Below are positions 47,571-56,299 of a stretch of DNA of 64,000 nt, in pieces. Position numbers and translations under genes: made by a program. Origin of the DNA: Metapseudomonas boanensis (GTDB lineage: Bacteria > Pseudomonadota > Gammaproteobacteria > Pseudomonadales > Pseudomonadaceae); contig NZ_JAGTIS010000014.1 of assembly GCF_018704125.1 (NCBI RefSeq), positions 1 to 64,000 on the forward strand, in the 5' to 3' direction. The notes beneath the pieces were generated by a model that saw only the letters and a list, made by a program, of their open reading frames with translations, had not been told where the DNA came from and ran no database searches. How positions within the stretch are numbered: position 1 is the first letter of the stretch; every line of letters starts with the position of its first letter.

Positions 47571-49406
47571 ATGAAAAGACTGATGTATTCCGGTGCCGGG
47601 CTGTTGCTCATCGCTCTGGCTTTCCTGGCGTTCAACATGCTCGCCGGGCTGACCCTGACCAACGCGCGGATCGACCTCACCGAGCAGAAGCTTTACACCA
47701 TCTCCGATGGCACGAAGCGGATCCTCGGCGAGCTCGACGAGCCGATCAACCTGTACTTCTTCTACTCCGACAAGACCGCCAAGGATCTGGTGGTGCTGCG
47801 AAATTACGCCAAGCGTGTCGAGGAGATGCTCAAGGCCTACGAACAGGCGGCCGACGGCAAGATCAAGCTGCACATCGTCGATCCGGAGCCCTTCTCCGAG
47901 GAGGAGGACAAGGCGGCCGAGTTCGGCCTGCAGGCCATCCCACTCCAGCAAGGGGGCGACCAGGTCTACTTCGGCCTGGCTGGCACCAATAGCGTGGACG
48001 ATACCCAGGTCATTCCCTTCTTCCCGCTGGACCAGGAGGAGTTCCTGGAATATGAGGTGAGCCGGCTGGTGCAGAGCCTGGCCAAGCCGGAGCGACCGGT
48101 GGTCGGCGTTCTTTCCGGACTGCAGCTTAATGGCGGCTTCGACATGATGAGCCGCCAGCCGACCCCGCCCTGGATGGTGATGGAGGAAATCCGCCAACTG
48201 TTCCAGATCGAGAGCCTGAAGGCGGATGTCGACCAGATCCCGGAGAAGGTTTCGGTGCTGCTGTTGGTGCACCCCAAGGGCTTGCCGGAGCAGACGCAGT
48301 ACGCTATCGACCAGTTCGTGATGCGCGGCGGCAAGCTGATGGTGTTCGTCGATCCCTGGAGCGAAGCCGATCGTGGCATGGACATGTCCGGTGCGATGGC
48401 GGGCGACAAGTCGTCTGAGCTCAACAGCCTGTTCAAAGCCTGGGGTTTGCAGATGTTGCCGGGCAAGGTGCTAGGTGACGGCGCCAATGCCATGTCGGTC
48501 AGCATGGGGGAGGGCAAGCGACCGGCCCGACATGCTGCCTGGCTGAACCTGCCGCGTACCTCCCTCGACCAGGGCGACGTGAGCACGGCTGGTCTGGAGA
48601 ACATTACCGTTGCCACCGCCGGCATCCTGCAACCACTGGAGGGGGCAAAGACCCAGTTCGTCCCGCTGATCCAGAGCTCCGAGTACAGCATGCCGCTCGA
48701 GGCCCAGCGTTTCGCCATGCTTGAGGATCCCGAGGCGCTGATCCGCGAACTGGAACCTACCGGTGAGCGCTACACCGTTGCCGCACGCATCAGCGGTCCG
48801 GCACAGACTGCATTCCCCAACGGGATCGAGGGCCGCAAGGATGGTCTGAAATCGGCGAGTAATATCAACGTGATTGCCGTTGCCGACACCGACTTGCTGA
48901 GCGATCGGATGTGGGTTCAGGTGCAGGACTTCTTCGGCCAGCGCGTACCGCAGCCCTGGGCTGACAACGCCGGCTTCACCATCAACTCGCTGGACAACCT
49001 GGCGGGTTCCGACGCGTTGATCAGCGTGCGCTCGCGGGGCCGCTTCAGCCGTCCGTTCGAGGTAGTGGAGGCCTTGCAGCGTGACGCCGAGGTGAAGTTC
49101 CGCGAACAGGAGCAGGTGCTGCAGCAACGCTTGACCGATACCGAGCAGAAGCTGGCGTCACTGCAGCAAAGCCAGGACCCGGCCAAGGCGCTGGAGCTGA
49201 CCCCGGAGCAGCAGGCCACCCTGCAGCAGTTCGTTCAGGAGAAGCTGCGTATCCGCAAGGAACTGCGTGAGGTGCGTTTCCAGCTGAACTCCAGCATCGA
49301 AGAGTTGGGCCGTACCCTGAAGTTCATCAACATCGCCCTGGTGCCGCTGCTGCTGACCCTGGGCGTGCTGGTGCTATGGTTCTGGCGCCGTCGTCGCAAG
49401 GCTTGA
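47571..49406 (+). CDS. GldG-like ABC-transporter-associated protein
   Basis: A 611-residue protein anchored by helices at both ends (about 8-28, and a C-terminal FINIALVPLLLTLGVLVLWF followed by RRRRK). The region between is the GldG/ABC-auxiliary domain (DLTEQKLYTISDGTKRILGE, MVFVDPWSEAD). A coiled-coil stretch (about 505-580, rich in Gln/Leu/Glu) precedes the last helix. It is probably a periplasm-exposed component of the ABC complex. Substrate unknown. Confidence 0.9.
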   Translation: MKRLMYSGAGLLLIALAFLAFNMLAGLTLTNARIDLTEQKLYTISDGTKRILGELDEPINLYFFYSDKTAKDLVVLRNYAKRVEEMLKAYEQAADGKIKLHIVDPEPFSEEEDKAAEFGLQAIPLQQGGDQVYFGLAGTNSVDDTQVIPFFPLDQEEFLEYEVSRLVQSLAKPERPVVGVLSGLQLNGGFDMMSRQPTPPWMVMEEIRQLFQIESLKADVDQIPEKVSVLLLVHPKGLPEQTQYAIDQFVMRGGKLMVFVDPWSEADRGMDMSGAMAGDKSSELNSLFKAWGLQMLPGKVLGDGANAMSVSMGEGKRPARHAAWLNLPRTSLDQGDVSTAGLENITVATAGILQPLEGAKTQFVPLIQSSEYSMPLEAQRFAMLEDPEALIRELEPTGERYTVAARISGPAQTAFPNGIEGRKDGLKSASNINVIAVADTDLLSDRMWVQVQDFFGQRVPQPWADNAGFTINSLDNLAGSDALISVRSRGRFSRPFEVVEALQRDAEVKFREQEQVLQQRLTDTEQKLASLQQSQDPAKALELTPEQQATLQQFVQEKLRIRKELREVRFQLNSSIEELGRTLKFINIALVPLLLTLGVLVLWFWRRRRKA

Positions 49407-49415
49407 GGAGGACGC

Positions 49416-50405
49416 ATGGGACGCAAAGGTTTGATCATCCTGACCCTGTTGGTTCTTGGGCTGGGTGCGGCGTACTACTTTCAGCATGAGGCTACCCGTC
49501 CGCAGCCAGCCAGAGTCAGCCGCGAGCTGTTGCTGCCTGCCCTGCAAGGCAAGCTGGCCGATGTGACTGCGGTGGAGGTGGCGATTCCGGAGCTGCCCAG
49601 TATCCGTCTGCAGCGTGCGGGCGATGGCTGGGTGGTGCCTGCCAAGGCGGACTATCCGGTAGCCGGCCATTTGCTCAGCACATTGCTGCTTGGGTTATCA
49701 GAGGCGAATAAGGTGGAAGCCAAGACCGCCAGCCCGCAACTGCATGGCCGAGTTGGCCTGGCAGACAAGGGTAGTGCTGATGAACGGGGCGCGCGCATCA
49801 AACTCGAAAGAGGCACCGAGCCGCCGCTGGAGCTGCTGGTGGGCAACCCCTCTAAGCAGGGGAGTGGTCAACTGGTCCGTCTGTACGGTGATGATCAGGT
49901 CTGGCTCATCGATCAGAGCCTGAAACTGCCGACCTCCGAACTGGGCTGGCTGGACCGCCGGGTGACCAATGTTCCCTTTGCCACGATCCAGCAAGTGGAT
50001 GTGCGTTACCCGAACGGTTCGCGGCTGACGGTTTTCCGTGATGCGGCAGACCAACCCAACCTGAAGCTCAAGCAGCTTCCGAAGGGGCGGAGCCTGGCGT
50101 ACGAAGCGGCAGCAAACGGCATGGCGACCCTCTTCGCAGACTTGCTGTTTGCCGACACAGCCCCCTTGGCCCAGGTGCAGTTCAAGGGCAAGCCGCTGCT
50201 CGAGTTCAGCGTGCAGACTTTCGATGCGGGTGCACTGAGTGGTGTCGTTTACCTGCAGGGTGAGCAGCATTGGTTGGTACTCAAAGACAAGCATAAGTTG
50301 AGCGACGAATTGGTACCGGGGAAGACCGACTGGGCCTATCGCATCGAGCCGTTCCAGTATCAGGCACTCGCCAAAAAGCTCGAGGACGTGCTGGCCAAGA
50401 AGTAG
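49416..50405 (+). CDS. DUF4340 membrane-anchored protein
   Basis: A 329-residue protein with one N-terminal helix (LIILTLLVLGLGAAYYF) and a long beta-rich domain with repeated DUF4340-like motifs (VEVAIPELPSIRLQRAGDGWVV). It closes the GldFG-like operon, nine bases after the GldG-like gene, so it is very likely an external subunit of the same system. Confidence 0.88.
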   Translation: MGRKGLIILTLLVLGLGAAYYFQHEATRPQPARVSRELLLPALQGKLADVTAVEVAIPELPSIRLQRAGDGWVVPAKADYPVAGHLLSTLLLGLSEANKVEAKTASPQLHGRVGLADKGSADERGARIKLERGTEPPLELLVGNPSKQGSGQLVRLYGDDQVWLIDQSLKLPTSELGWLDRRVTNVPFATIQQVDVRYPNGSRLTVFRDAADQPNLKLKQLPKGRSLAYEAAANGMATLFADLLFADTAPLAQVQFKGKPLLEFSVQTFDAGALSGVVYLQGEQHWLVLKDKHKLSDELVPGKTDWAYRIEPFQYQALAKKLEDVLAKK

Positions 50406-50430
50406 CTACAAGTACTTGAAGTTGCAAAGG

Positions 50431-50454
50431 AAGCCGGCCCTGGAGGCCGGCTTT
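50431..50454 (+). terminator. Terminator after the GldFG-like operon
   Basis: AAGCCGGCC-ctgga-GGCCGGCTTT, 25 bases after the last stop codon. Confidence 0.88.
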
Positions 50455-50573
50455 CTGCATTCTGGAACGCCCCGTTCTGAGCCACTGCAGCCCCGGAAAA
50501 GGGCGTCCAGCCCGCGTGGGATGGCTATTTCGCGATGTCATAAAAAAGTACTTTTCAGCGCGAACTCTTGTCG

Positions 50574-50731
50574 TATACTCCGGTCGCGGTCAAAAAAAGA
50601 ACGCCATTCGGAATACCCGCTCCAAGCTTGCAAACGCCGGGGTTGGATATAACAAGAAGAACGTCTTTACCGCACTGTCGAGACCCCTGGTGAGGGGCTA
50701 ACAATAAAATTGCGAGTTGGAGAGAGTAGTA
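50574..50731 (+). promoter_or_regulatory. Long 5' leader of the cold-shock gene
   Basis: A TATACT -10-like box at 50574-50579 lies about 150 bases before the cold-shock ATG. The leader contains a CCCCT-ggtg-AGGGG hairpin (50684-50697) and a GGAGAGAG ribosome-binding region. Long structured leaders are usual for cold-inducible csp messages. The rest of the 50406-50573 gap holds the preceding terminator and nothing else that I can support. Confidence 0.5.
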
Positions 50732-50941
50732 ATGGCTGATCGTGAGGTAGGAACCGTCAAGTGGTTCAATGACGCCAAGGGCTATGGTTTCATTCAGCGC
50801 GAAAGCGGTCCGGATGTGTTCGTTCACTACCGTGCTATCCGTGGCGAGGGTCATCGCTCTCTGCTGGAAGGCCAGAAGGTAGAGTTTTCCGTAATCCAGG
50901 GTCAAAAGGGCCTGCAGGCGGAAGACGTCTCCAAGGTCTAA
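50732..50941 (+). CDS. Cold-shock domain protein (CspA family)
   Basis: A 69-residue single cold-shock domain, an RNA/ssDNA-binding OB-fold. It has RNP1 KGYGFIQRE and RNP2 VFVHY, and begins [14 protein letters not shown]. It probably acts as an RNA chaperone. Whether it is truly cold-induced cannot be told from the protein, but the long leader suggests it. Confidence 0.95.
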   Translation: MADREVGTVKWFNDAKGYGFIQRESGPDVFVHYRAIRGEGHRSLLEGQKVEFSVIQGQKGLQAEDVSKV

Positions 50942-50952
50942 GACTCGAACAC

Positions 50953-50979
50953 AAAAGGCCCGTCACTGACGGGCCTTTT
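50953..50979 (+). terminator. Terminator after the cold-shock gene
   Basis: AAAAGGCCCGTC-act-GACGGGCCTTTT, 12 bases after the stop codon. Confidence 0.93.
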
Positions 50980-51012
50980 GCTTTCCATGCTAGCGCAGGC
51001 GTCAAGGCCGCT

Positions 51013-51044
51013 CATGTTGGAGCGAGCTTATTCGCGAATGCTTC
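51013..51044. repeat. Single degenerate REP half
   Basis: TGTTGGAGCGAGCTTATTCGCGAA resembles one arm of the REP doublets at 17793 and 58569, with a few changes and no matching second arm. Confidence 0.6.
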
Positions 51045-51076
51045 GCCAGCTCATCTCGTGGCCTACCGCCGTTGTC

Positions 51077-51448
51077 TTAGTCAGTCCGCCAGAGTATTTC
51101 CTGTTCGCCTTCCGCATTCACTTTGATCCAGCGGTCGGCATCTTCCTCGCCTTGCACTTCCTGCCAGCCACCCGGTGCACAGCGAATCTCTACGCCCAAT
51201 GCGGTGAAAGCGGCGCGCGCGCAGCCTAGGTCATCCTCCCAGGGCGAGGCATCGCTTTCGAAGTAGAGGCTGTGCCATTTACCCACGGCCTTGGGTAACC
51301 AGGTGACGGGAATGTCGCCGGCCAGGCATTTGAACGTCTGGCCTTTCTGCTGCCAGGGCGTGCACGCGCCCAAAGCGTCGTTCAGCCAGTTGGTCACGGC
51401 TTCCTGATCGGCATCCTTCAGGTAGATCTCGATATCGGGTTGGCGCAT
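51077..51448 (-). CDS. Conserved hypothetical protein
   Basis: A 123-residue acidic, tryptophan-rich cytoplasmic protein (MRQPDIEIYLKDADQEAVTNWL...). No membrane segment, signal or recognised motif. ATG 51448 is chosen over the upstream frame because the remaining N-terminus is compact. It is 10 bases downstream of rlmA and probably co-transcribed with it. Confidence 0.75.
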   Translation of the reverse strand: MRQPDIEIYLKDADQEAVTNWLNDALGACTPWQQKGQTFKCLAGDIPVTWLPKAVGKWHSLYFESDASPWEDDLGCARAAFTALGVEIRCAPGGWQEVQGEEDADRWIKVNAEGEQEILWRTD

Positions 51449-51458
51449 GGAGGAGTCC

Positions 51459-52262
51459 CTATGTTTTCTCGATCCAATCGTAGCGAATGGACACCGTAAC
51501 CTCGAAGGGGGCGGCAATAACCGCTGCACGTCGCTCGGCGTTGGCGCGCCAGCCGTGCGGGGTCATGGCCAGCAGGTCGGCACGAGCCTCGGCTTCGGTC
51601 AGCTCGAGCCGGTATTCGAGGGTTTCGCTATGGGCCAGGCGCATCCCAGCGGGGATCTGCGCCAGGTGTTTCTGGTCATCGTAGTCGCGAACCTGATCGT
51701 ATAGTTTTTCGCGCAGTTCCAGCAGGTGCGTCCCAGTCGGGCCCATGCGTAGCAGGCCACCGCCGGGTGAGAGCAGGCGCAGGGCTTCCTGCCAGTCCAG
51801 CGGACTGAACACGCTGGCCAGCAGTTGGCAGCTGGCGTCCGCCAAGGGGACACGCGCCATGCTCGCCACCAGCCAGTGCAATTGCGGTGCACGGCGGCAG
51901 GCGCGCTTCACGGCCTCGCGGGAGATATCCAGGGCGTAGCCATCGGTTGCTGGCAATGCCATGGCCAACCGGCTGGTGTAATAGCCTTCACCACAGCCGA
52001 TATCCAGCCAGCGTTCGGGGTCACGCTCGGCCGCGAGAGCGGCCAGGCGGCTGGCCAGTGGTGCATAGTGGCCGGCATCGAGGAAGCGGCGGCGGGCCTC
52101 GACCATGGCTGCATTGTCACCAGGGTCGCGGCTGTTCTTGTACTGGACCGGCAGCAGGTTGTAGTAGCCCTGGCGAGCCCGGTCGAAGCGGTGGTTCGCT
52201 GGGCATGCGACGCCATTGTCGCTGACGCTGAGCGGGCCTTGGCAGAGGGGGCAGATCAGCAT
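51459..52262 (-). CDS. rlmA: 23S rRNA (guanine-745 N1) methyltransferase RlmA
   Basis: A 267-residue methyltransferase. The N-terminal zinc-binding site is formed by CPLC (Cys4, Cys7), Cys20 and His24 ([19 protein letters not shown]). A Rossmann-fold SAM domain follows, with [15 protein letters not shown]. It methylates G745 of 23S rRNA. Its start overlaps the dapE stop by 7 bases. Confidence 0.93.
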   Translation of the reverse strand: MLICPLCQGPLSVSDNGVACPANHRFDRARQGYYNLLPVQYKNSRDPGDNAAMVEARRRFLDAGHYAPLASRLAALAAERDPERWLDIGCGEGYYTSRLAMALPATDGYALDISREAVKRACRRAPQLHWLVASMARVPLADASCQLLASVFSPLDWQEALRLLSPGGGLLRMGPTGTHLLELREKLYDQVRDYDDQKHLAQIPAGMRLAHSETLEYRLELTEAEARADLLAMTPHGWRANAERRAAVIAAPFEVTVSIRYDWIEKT

Positions 52263-53404
52263 GATTGGGCCAGGAGCCGGACCAGCGTCTGCTGGTAGAT
52301 ATCGGTCAACACGTCGAGGTCGCTGGCCAGCACCCGCTCGTTGACCTGGTGGATGGTTGCGTTGACTGGCCCCAGCTCGACCACCTGGGTACCCAGGGTC
52401 GCGATAAAGCGGCCATCAGAGGTGCCGCCGGTGGTGGACGGTGTAGTGTCGCGGCCGGTGATGGCCTTGATGCTGGCGGAAACCGCATCCAGCAGTTCGC
52501 CCGGTTCGGTCAGGAAGGGCAGGCCGGAGAGCGCCCACTCCAGGTGGTAATCCAGGCCGTGCTTGTCGAGGATCGCCTCGACGCGGCGCTGCAGTCCCTC
52601 GACCGTGGATTCTGTGGAAAAGCGGAAGTTGAATACGGCGATCAGATCGCCCGGGATGACGTTAGTGGCGCCGGTGCCCGAGTTGAGGTTGGACACCTGG
52701 AAGCTGGTCGGCGGGAAGAAGGCGTTGCCATCGTCCCAGTGCTCAGCCGCCAGTTCCGCCAGCGCAGGGGCGGCGAGGTGGATGGGGTTCCTGGCCAGGT
52801 GCGGATAGGCCACGTGGCCCTGCACGCCGCGAACGGTGAGTTTGCAGCCGAGGGAGCCGCGTCGGCCGTTCTTCACCACATCGCCCACCAGCGAAGTGCT
52901 GGACGGTTCGCCGACAATGCACCAGTCCAGGCGCTCGCCTCGGGCAGCCAAGCGCTCGACCACGGCCTTGGTGCCGTGGTGGGCCGGGCCCTCTTCGTCG
53001 CTGGTGATGAGGAAGGCAATCGCGCCCTTGTGCTGCGGATGCTCGGCCACGAAGCGCTCCACGGCAACGATCATCGCGGCCAGGCTGCCTTTCATATCGG
53101 CGGCGCCACGGCCACAGAGCATTCCGTGTTCGTCGATCAGCGCCTCGAATGGCTGGTGCTGCCAAGCCTGGACCGGACCGGTAGGGACCACATCGGTGTG
53201 GCCGGCAAAGCACAGCACGGGGCCCTCCTCACCACGGATCGCCCAGAAATTCTCCACGTCCTCGATGCGCATGCGCTCGATTCGGAAGCCGAGGTCGGCC
53301 AGCCGGCGCATCATCAATTCCTGACAACCTTCATCGACCGGGGTGACCGATGGGCGGCGGATGAGCTCGCAGGCGAGTTCGAGGGTAGGGGAGAGGGACG
53401 ACAT
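52256..53404 (-). CDS. dapE: Succinyl-diaminopimelate desuccinylase
   Basis: A 382-residue di-zinc hydrolase of lysine/diaminopimelate synthesis, converting N-succinyl-LL-DAP to LL-DAP and succinate. Metal and catalytic residues are in place: His69 and Asp71 in FAGHTDVV, Asp103 in GAADMKG, and Glu137-Glu138 in [10 protein letters not shown]-terminal histidine lies in [12 protein letters not shown] and the following region. It lies between the NdvB-like gene and rlmA. Confidence 0.96.
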   Translation of the reverse strand: MSSLSPTLELACELIRRPSVTPVDEGCQELMMRRLADLGFRIERMRIEDVENFWAIRGEEGPVLCFAGHTDVVPTGPVQAWQHQPFEALIDEHGMLCGRGAADMKGSLAAMIVAVERFVAEHPQHKGAIAFLITSDEEGPAHHGTKAVVERLAARGERLDWCIVGEPSSTSLVGDVVKNGRRGSLGCKLTVRGVQGHVAYPHLARNPIHLAAPALAELAAEHWDDGNAFFPPTSFQVSNLNSGTGATNVIPGDLIAVFNFRFSTESTVEGLQRRVEAILDKHGLDYHLEWALSGLPFLTEPGELLDAVSASIKAITGRDTTPSTTGGTSDGRFIATLGTQVVELGPVNATIHQVNERVLASDLDVLTDIYQQTLVRLLAQSC

Positions 53405-53458
53405 GGAAGGACTCCGGAAACAACTCAGGGCGCTTGAAAGTGCGACATCTTAAAACAT

Positions 53459-53483
53459 AAACGGCGGCCAAGGGCCGCCGTTT
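53459..53483 (-). terminator. Terminator after the glucan-synthase gene
   Basis: AAACGGCGGCC-aag-GGCCGCCGTTT, a perfect 11-bp stem just beyond the glucan-synthase stop on the minus strand and before the dapE start. Confidence 0.85.
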
Positions 53484-53500
53484 AGAGGTGTCGCTCCGGG

Positions 53501-56101
53501 TCAGGCCGTCGCCACTTCCTGCGGGGCCTCCTGGGCCTTGGGCAGGGAAGAGAGCAGAGCCATGATCAGGGCTGCCAGGTACGGCAGCGACTGCACCAGC
53601 AGCATGGCCACCCAGAACTTCACGTCCGCGCTAGGCAGACCCTGGACGATGGCGATACCGATGGCCGCGCCCCACAGCAGGAGCATGACGAAGACTTCTT
53701 CGCGGGCTTCCGCCAGGGCCATCATCAGGCCGTGGTTGCTGCGCATCTTCGGTGTGCGGAAGAACGGAATGCTGGTGGTGAAGAAGCCGTACAGCACCGC
53801 CTTGGCGATGGTGTGCGACAACGCCAGGCCTGCCACCGCGGCACAGAAGGCGTCCTTCAGGTTGACCCCCACCGCACGCTGGTAGAGGAAGACAATCTTG
53901 CCAACCTTGAAGAAAAACAGCGCCAGCGGTGGGATAGCGAAGATCAGCAGCGGCGGGTCGACCCGCTGCGGCACGATGATCATTGCCGCCGACCAGAGCA
54001 GTGCACCGATGGTGAAGAAGATGTTCAGGCCATCGGCGATCCATGGCAGCCAGCCTGCGATGAAGTGATAGCGCTGGCCGCGCTTGAGCTTCGAGTCCTG
54101 GCCCAGGAACAGGCTGCGGGCGTGTCCCTTCATGATCTGGATGGCGCCATAGGCCCAACGGAAGCGCTGCTTCTTGTAGTCAATGAAGGTGTCGGGCATC
54201 AGGCCGCGGCCGAAGCTCTGGTGAGCGTAGGCGGCGGCATAGCCCTTCTTGAACACGCGCAGACCAAGCTCGGCATCTTCGCAGATGGTCCAGTCGGCCC
54301 ACTTCAGTTCGTCCATCACAGAGCGGCGGATCATGGTCATGGTGCCGTGCTGGATGATCGCGTTGCGGTCGTTACGAGTCACCATGCCAATGTGGAAGAA
54401 GCCCTTGTATTCCGCGTAGCAGAGCCTCTTGAAGGTGTTCTCGTTGCCGTCGCGATAGTCCTGCGGAGACTGCACCACGGCGATCGACGGATCGGCGAAG
54501 TGCGGCACCATGTACTTCAGCCAGTTGCGGTCGACGCAGTAATCGGAGTCGATTACGGCAATCACTTCGGCATCCGGCGCGGTATGGGGCAGGATGTAGT
54601 TCAGCGCACCACCCTTGAAACCCTCCAGCGGGGCGACGTGGAAGAACTTGAAGCGTGGGCCGAGCTGTTCACAGTAGTCGCGCACCGGCTCCCAGACGGC
54701 CGGGTCCTTGGTGTTGTTGTCGATGATCAGGACTTCGAAGTCCGGATAGTCAAGGTTGGCCAGGGCATCAAGGGTCTGTTTGACCATTTCCGGCGGCTCG
54801 TTGTAACAGGGCACATGCACCGAGACCTTGGGCCGGTAGGCGGAATCCGCAAGGACCGGCAGGAAGGGACGGCGGCGCTTGCTCACCCAGACAGCCTCTG
54901 CCAGTTCGTGGGCCTCGGTAAGGAGCACGATGAATACGCCCAAGGCACCGATGCCGAGGAGCATGCCCACGGTCAAACTGAACCAGGTGCTGTATTGCTG
55001 GCTGTAGTCGTAAGCGATCCAGACCAGGACCGAACCGCCGGCGAAGGCGACGAAAGTCAGGAACGTGCGGCCACGCTGACGCAGGGCGCTACCGTCGATC
55101 AGCATCAGGGCCAGGGCCAGCAGTGCCATGACCACGGAAGCGACAGCCAGGATGCGCCACTGCGGAATGGCGATTACCGGGCCTTCGAAGGCGAACTTGG
55201 GCTGACGATCGAGGTTGTAGACGCCCCAGTAGGCGCCGACCGAACCTTCGTCGCTGGCCTTCCAGGGCTGGTCGAATGCCTCGATCACGAAGTAGTTGTA
55301 ACCCTTGGCGTTAAGGGTGTTGACCAGGGTACGCAGGTAGATGGCCTGGTCAGCCTGGGAGGCATCGGCGCCGCCGCGCATGCGGCCGTTGCTGGGCCAG
55401 CCAACTTCGGACAGCAGCAGGGGCTTCTTCGGAAATGCCTTCTTCAGGTCCTTGGCGCGTTCCAGGACGAACTCGGTCGAGTCCTCCATGGGAATGAATT
55501 CCCAGTAAGGCAGCACGTGGGCAGCCACCAGGTCGACGTGCTTGGCCAGTTCCGGGTACTTGAGCCAGATGTGCCACTGCTCGGAGGTGGTTACCGGCAC
55601 CTTGACGGCGGCACGCACCCGGTCGAGGTAGACCATCAGTTCCTTGCGGCTGATCTCGCGACGGAACAGGGCTTCGTTACCCACCACGACGCGCACGACG
55701 CTGCGCGAGGCATTGGCGATTTCGATGGCCTTGGCAATCTCGCGCTCGTTGCGCTCCTCGTCAGGGCTGATCCAGATGCCCAGGGTCACGCGCAGGCCGA
55801 ATTCTTCCGCCAGGCGCGGGATTTCAGCCAGGGTGCCATCCACCGAGTAGGTCCGGATGTTGTCGGTCTGCTTGCTCAGCAGTTCGAGGTCCTGGCGGAT
55901 CTGCTCGTCGCTGGGGTAGCGGTTCTGTTGAGGGTTCTGATCCGCGCGGAATGGCGAGAAGGAATAGCCGGAAATCTGTTCCGGCCAGTCCGGCGCGGTG
56001 ACCGGGCGGTTGTAGAGCGCCCAGATGCCGGTGAACAACGCGGCGACCGCCACGAAGACCACCAGATTGAGTCCAATTTTACGCGATGGCATAGATGTCA
56101 A
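53501..56101 (-). CDS. ndvB: GH17-GT2 fusion beta-glucan synthase, NdvB-like
   Basis: An 866-residue inner-membrane protein joining a periplasmic family-17 glucanase-type domain to a processive family-2 glycosyltransferase. After a signal anchor (about 10-28), the GH17 domain shows its acid/base Glu143 (VGNE) and nucleophile Glu232 (LLSEVGWPSNG). Several helices follow (about 315-395), then the GT2 domain with DSD at 518-520, ED at 608-609 and QRFRW at 645-649, and more helices. P. aeruginosa NdvB makes cyclic beta-1,3-glucans that bind aminoglycosides in biofilms and is also next to dapE. The product here is inferred. Confidence 0.9.
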   Translation of the reverse strand: MTSMPSRKIGLNLVVFVAVAALFTGIWALYNRPVTAPDWPEQISGYSFSPFRADQNPQQNRYPSDEQIRQDLELLSKQTDNIRTYSVDGTLAEIPRLAEEFGLRVTLGIWISPDEERNEREIAKAIEIANASRSVVRVVVGNEALFRREISRKELMVYLDRVRAAVKVPVTTSEQWHIWLKYPELAKHVDLVAAHVLPYWEFIPMEDSTEFVLERAKDLKKAFPKKPLLLSEVGWPSNGRMRGGADASQADQAIYLRTLVNTLNAKGYNYFVIEAFDQPWKASDEGSVGAYWGVYNLDRQPKFAFEGPVIAIPQWRILAVASVVMALLALALMLIDGSALRQRGRTFLTFVAFAGGSVLVWIAYDYSQQYSTWFSLTVGMLLGIGALGVFIVLLTEAHELAEAVWVSKRRRPFLPVLADSAYRPKVSVHVPCYNEPPEMVKQTLDALANLDYPDFEVLIIDNNTKDPAVWEPVRDYCEQLGPRFKFFHVAPLEGFKGGALNYILPHTAPDAEVIAVIDSDYCVDRNWLKYMVPHFADPSIAVVQSPQDYRDGNENTFKRLCYAEYKGFFHIGMVTRNDRNAIIQHGTMTMIRRSVMDELKWADWTICEDAELGLRVFKKGYAAAYAHQSFGRGLMPDTFIDYKKQRFRWAYGAIQIMKGHARSLFLGQDSKLKRGQRYHFIAGWLPWIADGLNIFFTIGALLWSAAMIIVPQRVDPPLLIFAIPPLALFFFKVGKIVFLYQRAVGVNLKDAFCAAVAGLALSHTIAKAVLYGFFTTSIPFFRTPKMRSNHGLMMALAEAREEVFVMLLLWGAAIGIAIVQGLPSADVKFWVAMLLVQSLPYLAALIMALLSSLPKAQEAPQEVATA

Positions 56102-56299
56102 AGGTTCCGAAACGTGGAACGGGGTTGGGCCAGCGGACGCTGGTCGGCGCGCATGCTACTCCGCCACCCCGAAGCTGTATAGATTCCGTCCAGTTGGTGA
56201 GGCTGGACGGTGATCCGTATCCAGGGTTTTGGTCCTATGAAGCGCCAGAAGTTCGGTCGATGACGTTACAAAACGGAGTCGGTTGACCTGGGTCAGATG

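Noticed and set aside
53732..56182. An 816-codon open frame antisense to the glucan-synthase gene.
   Set aside because: Same reasoning: the composition is that of a codon-bias shadow, and the sense gene has all catalytic motifs of GH17 and GT2.
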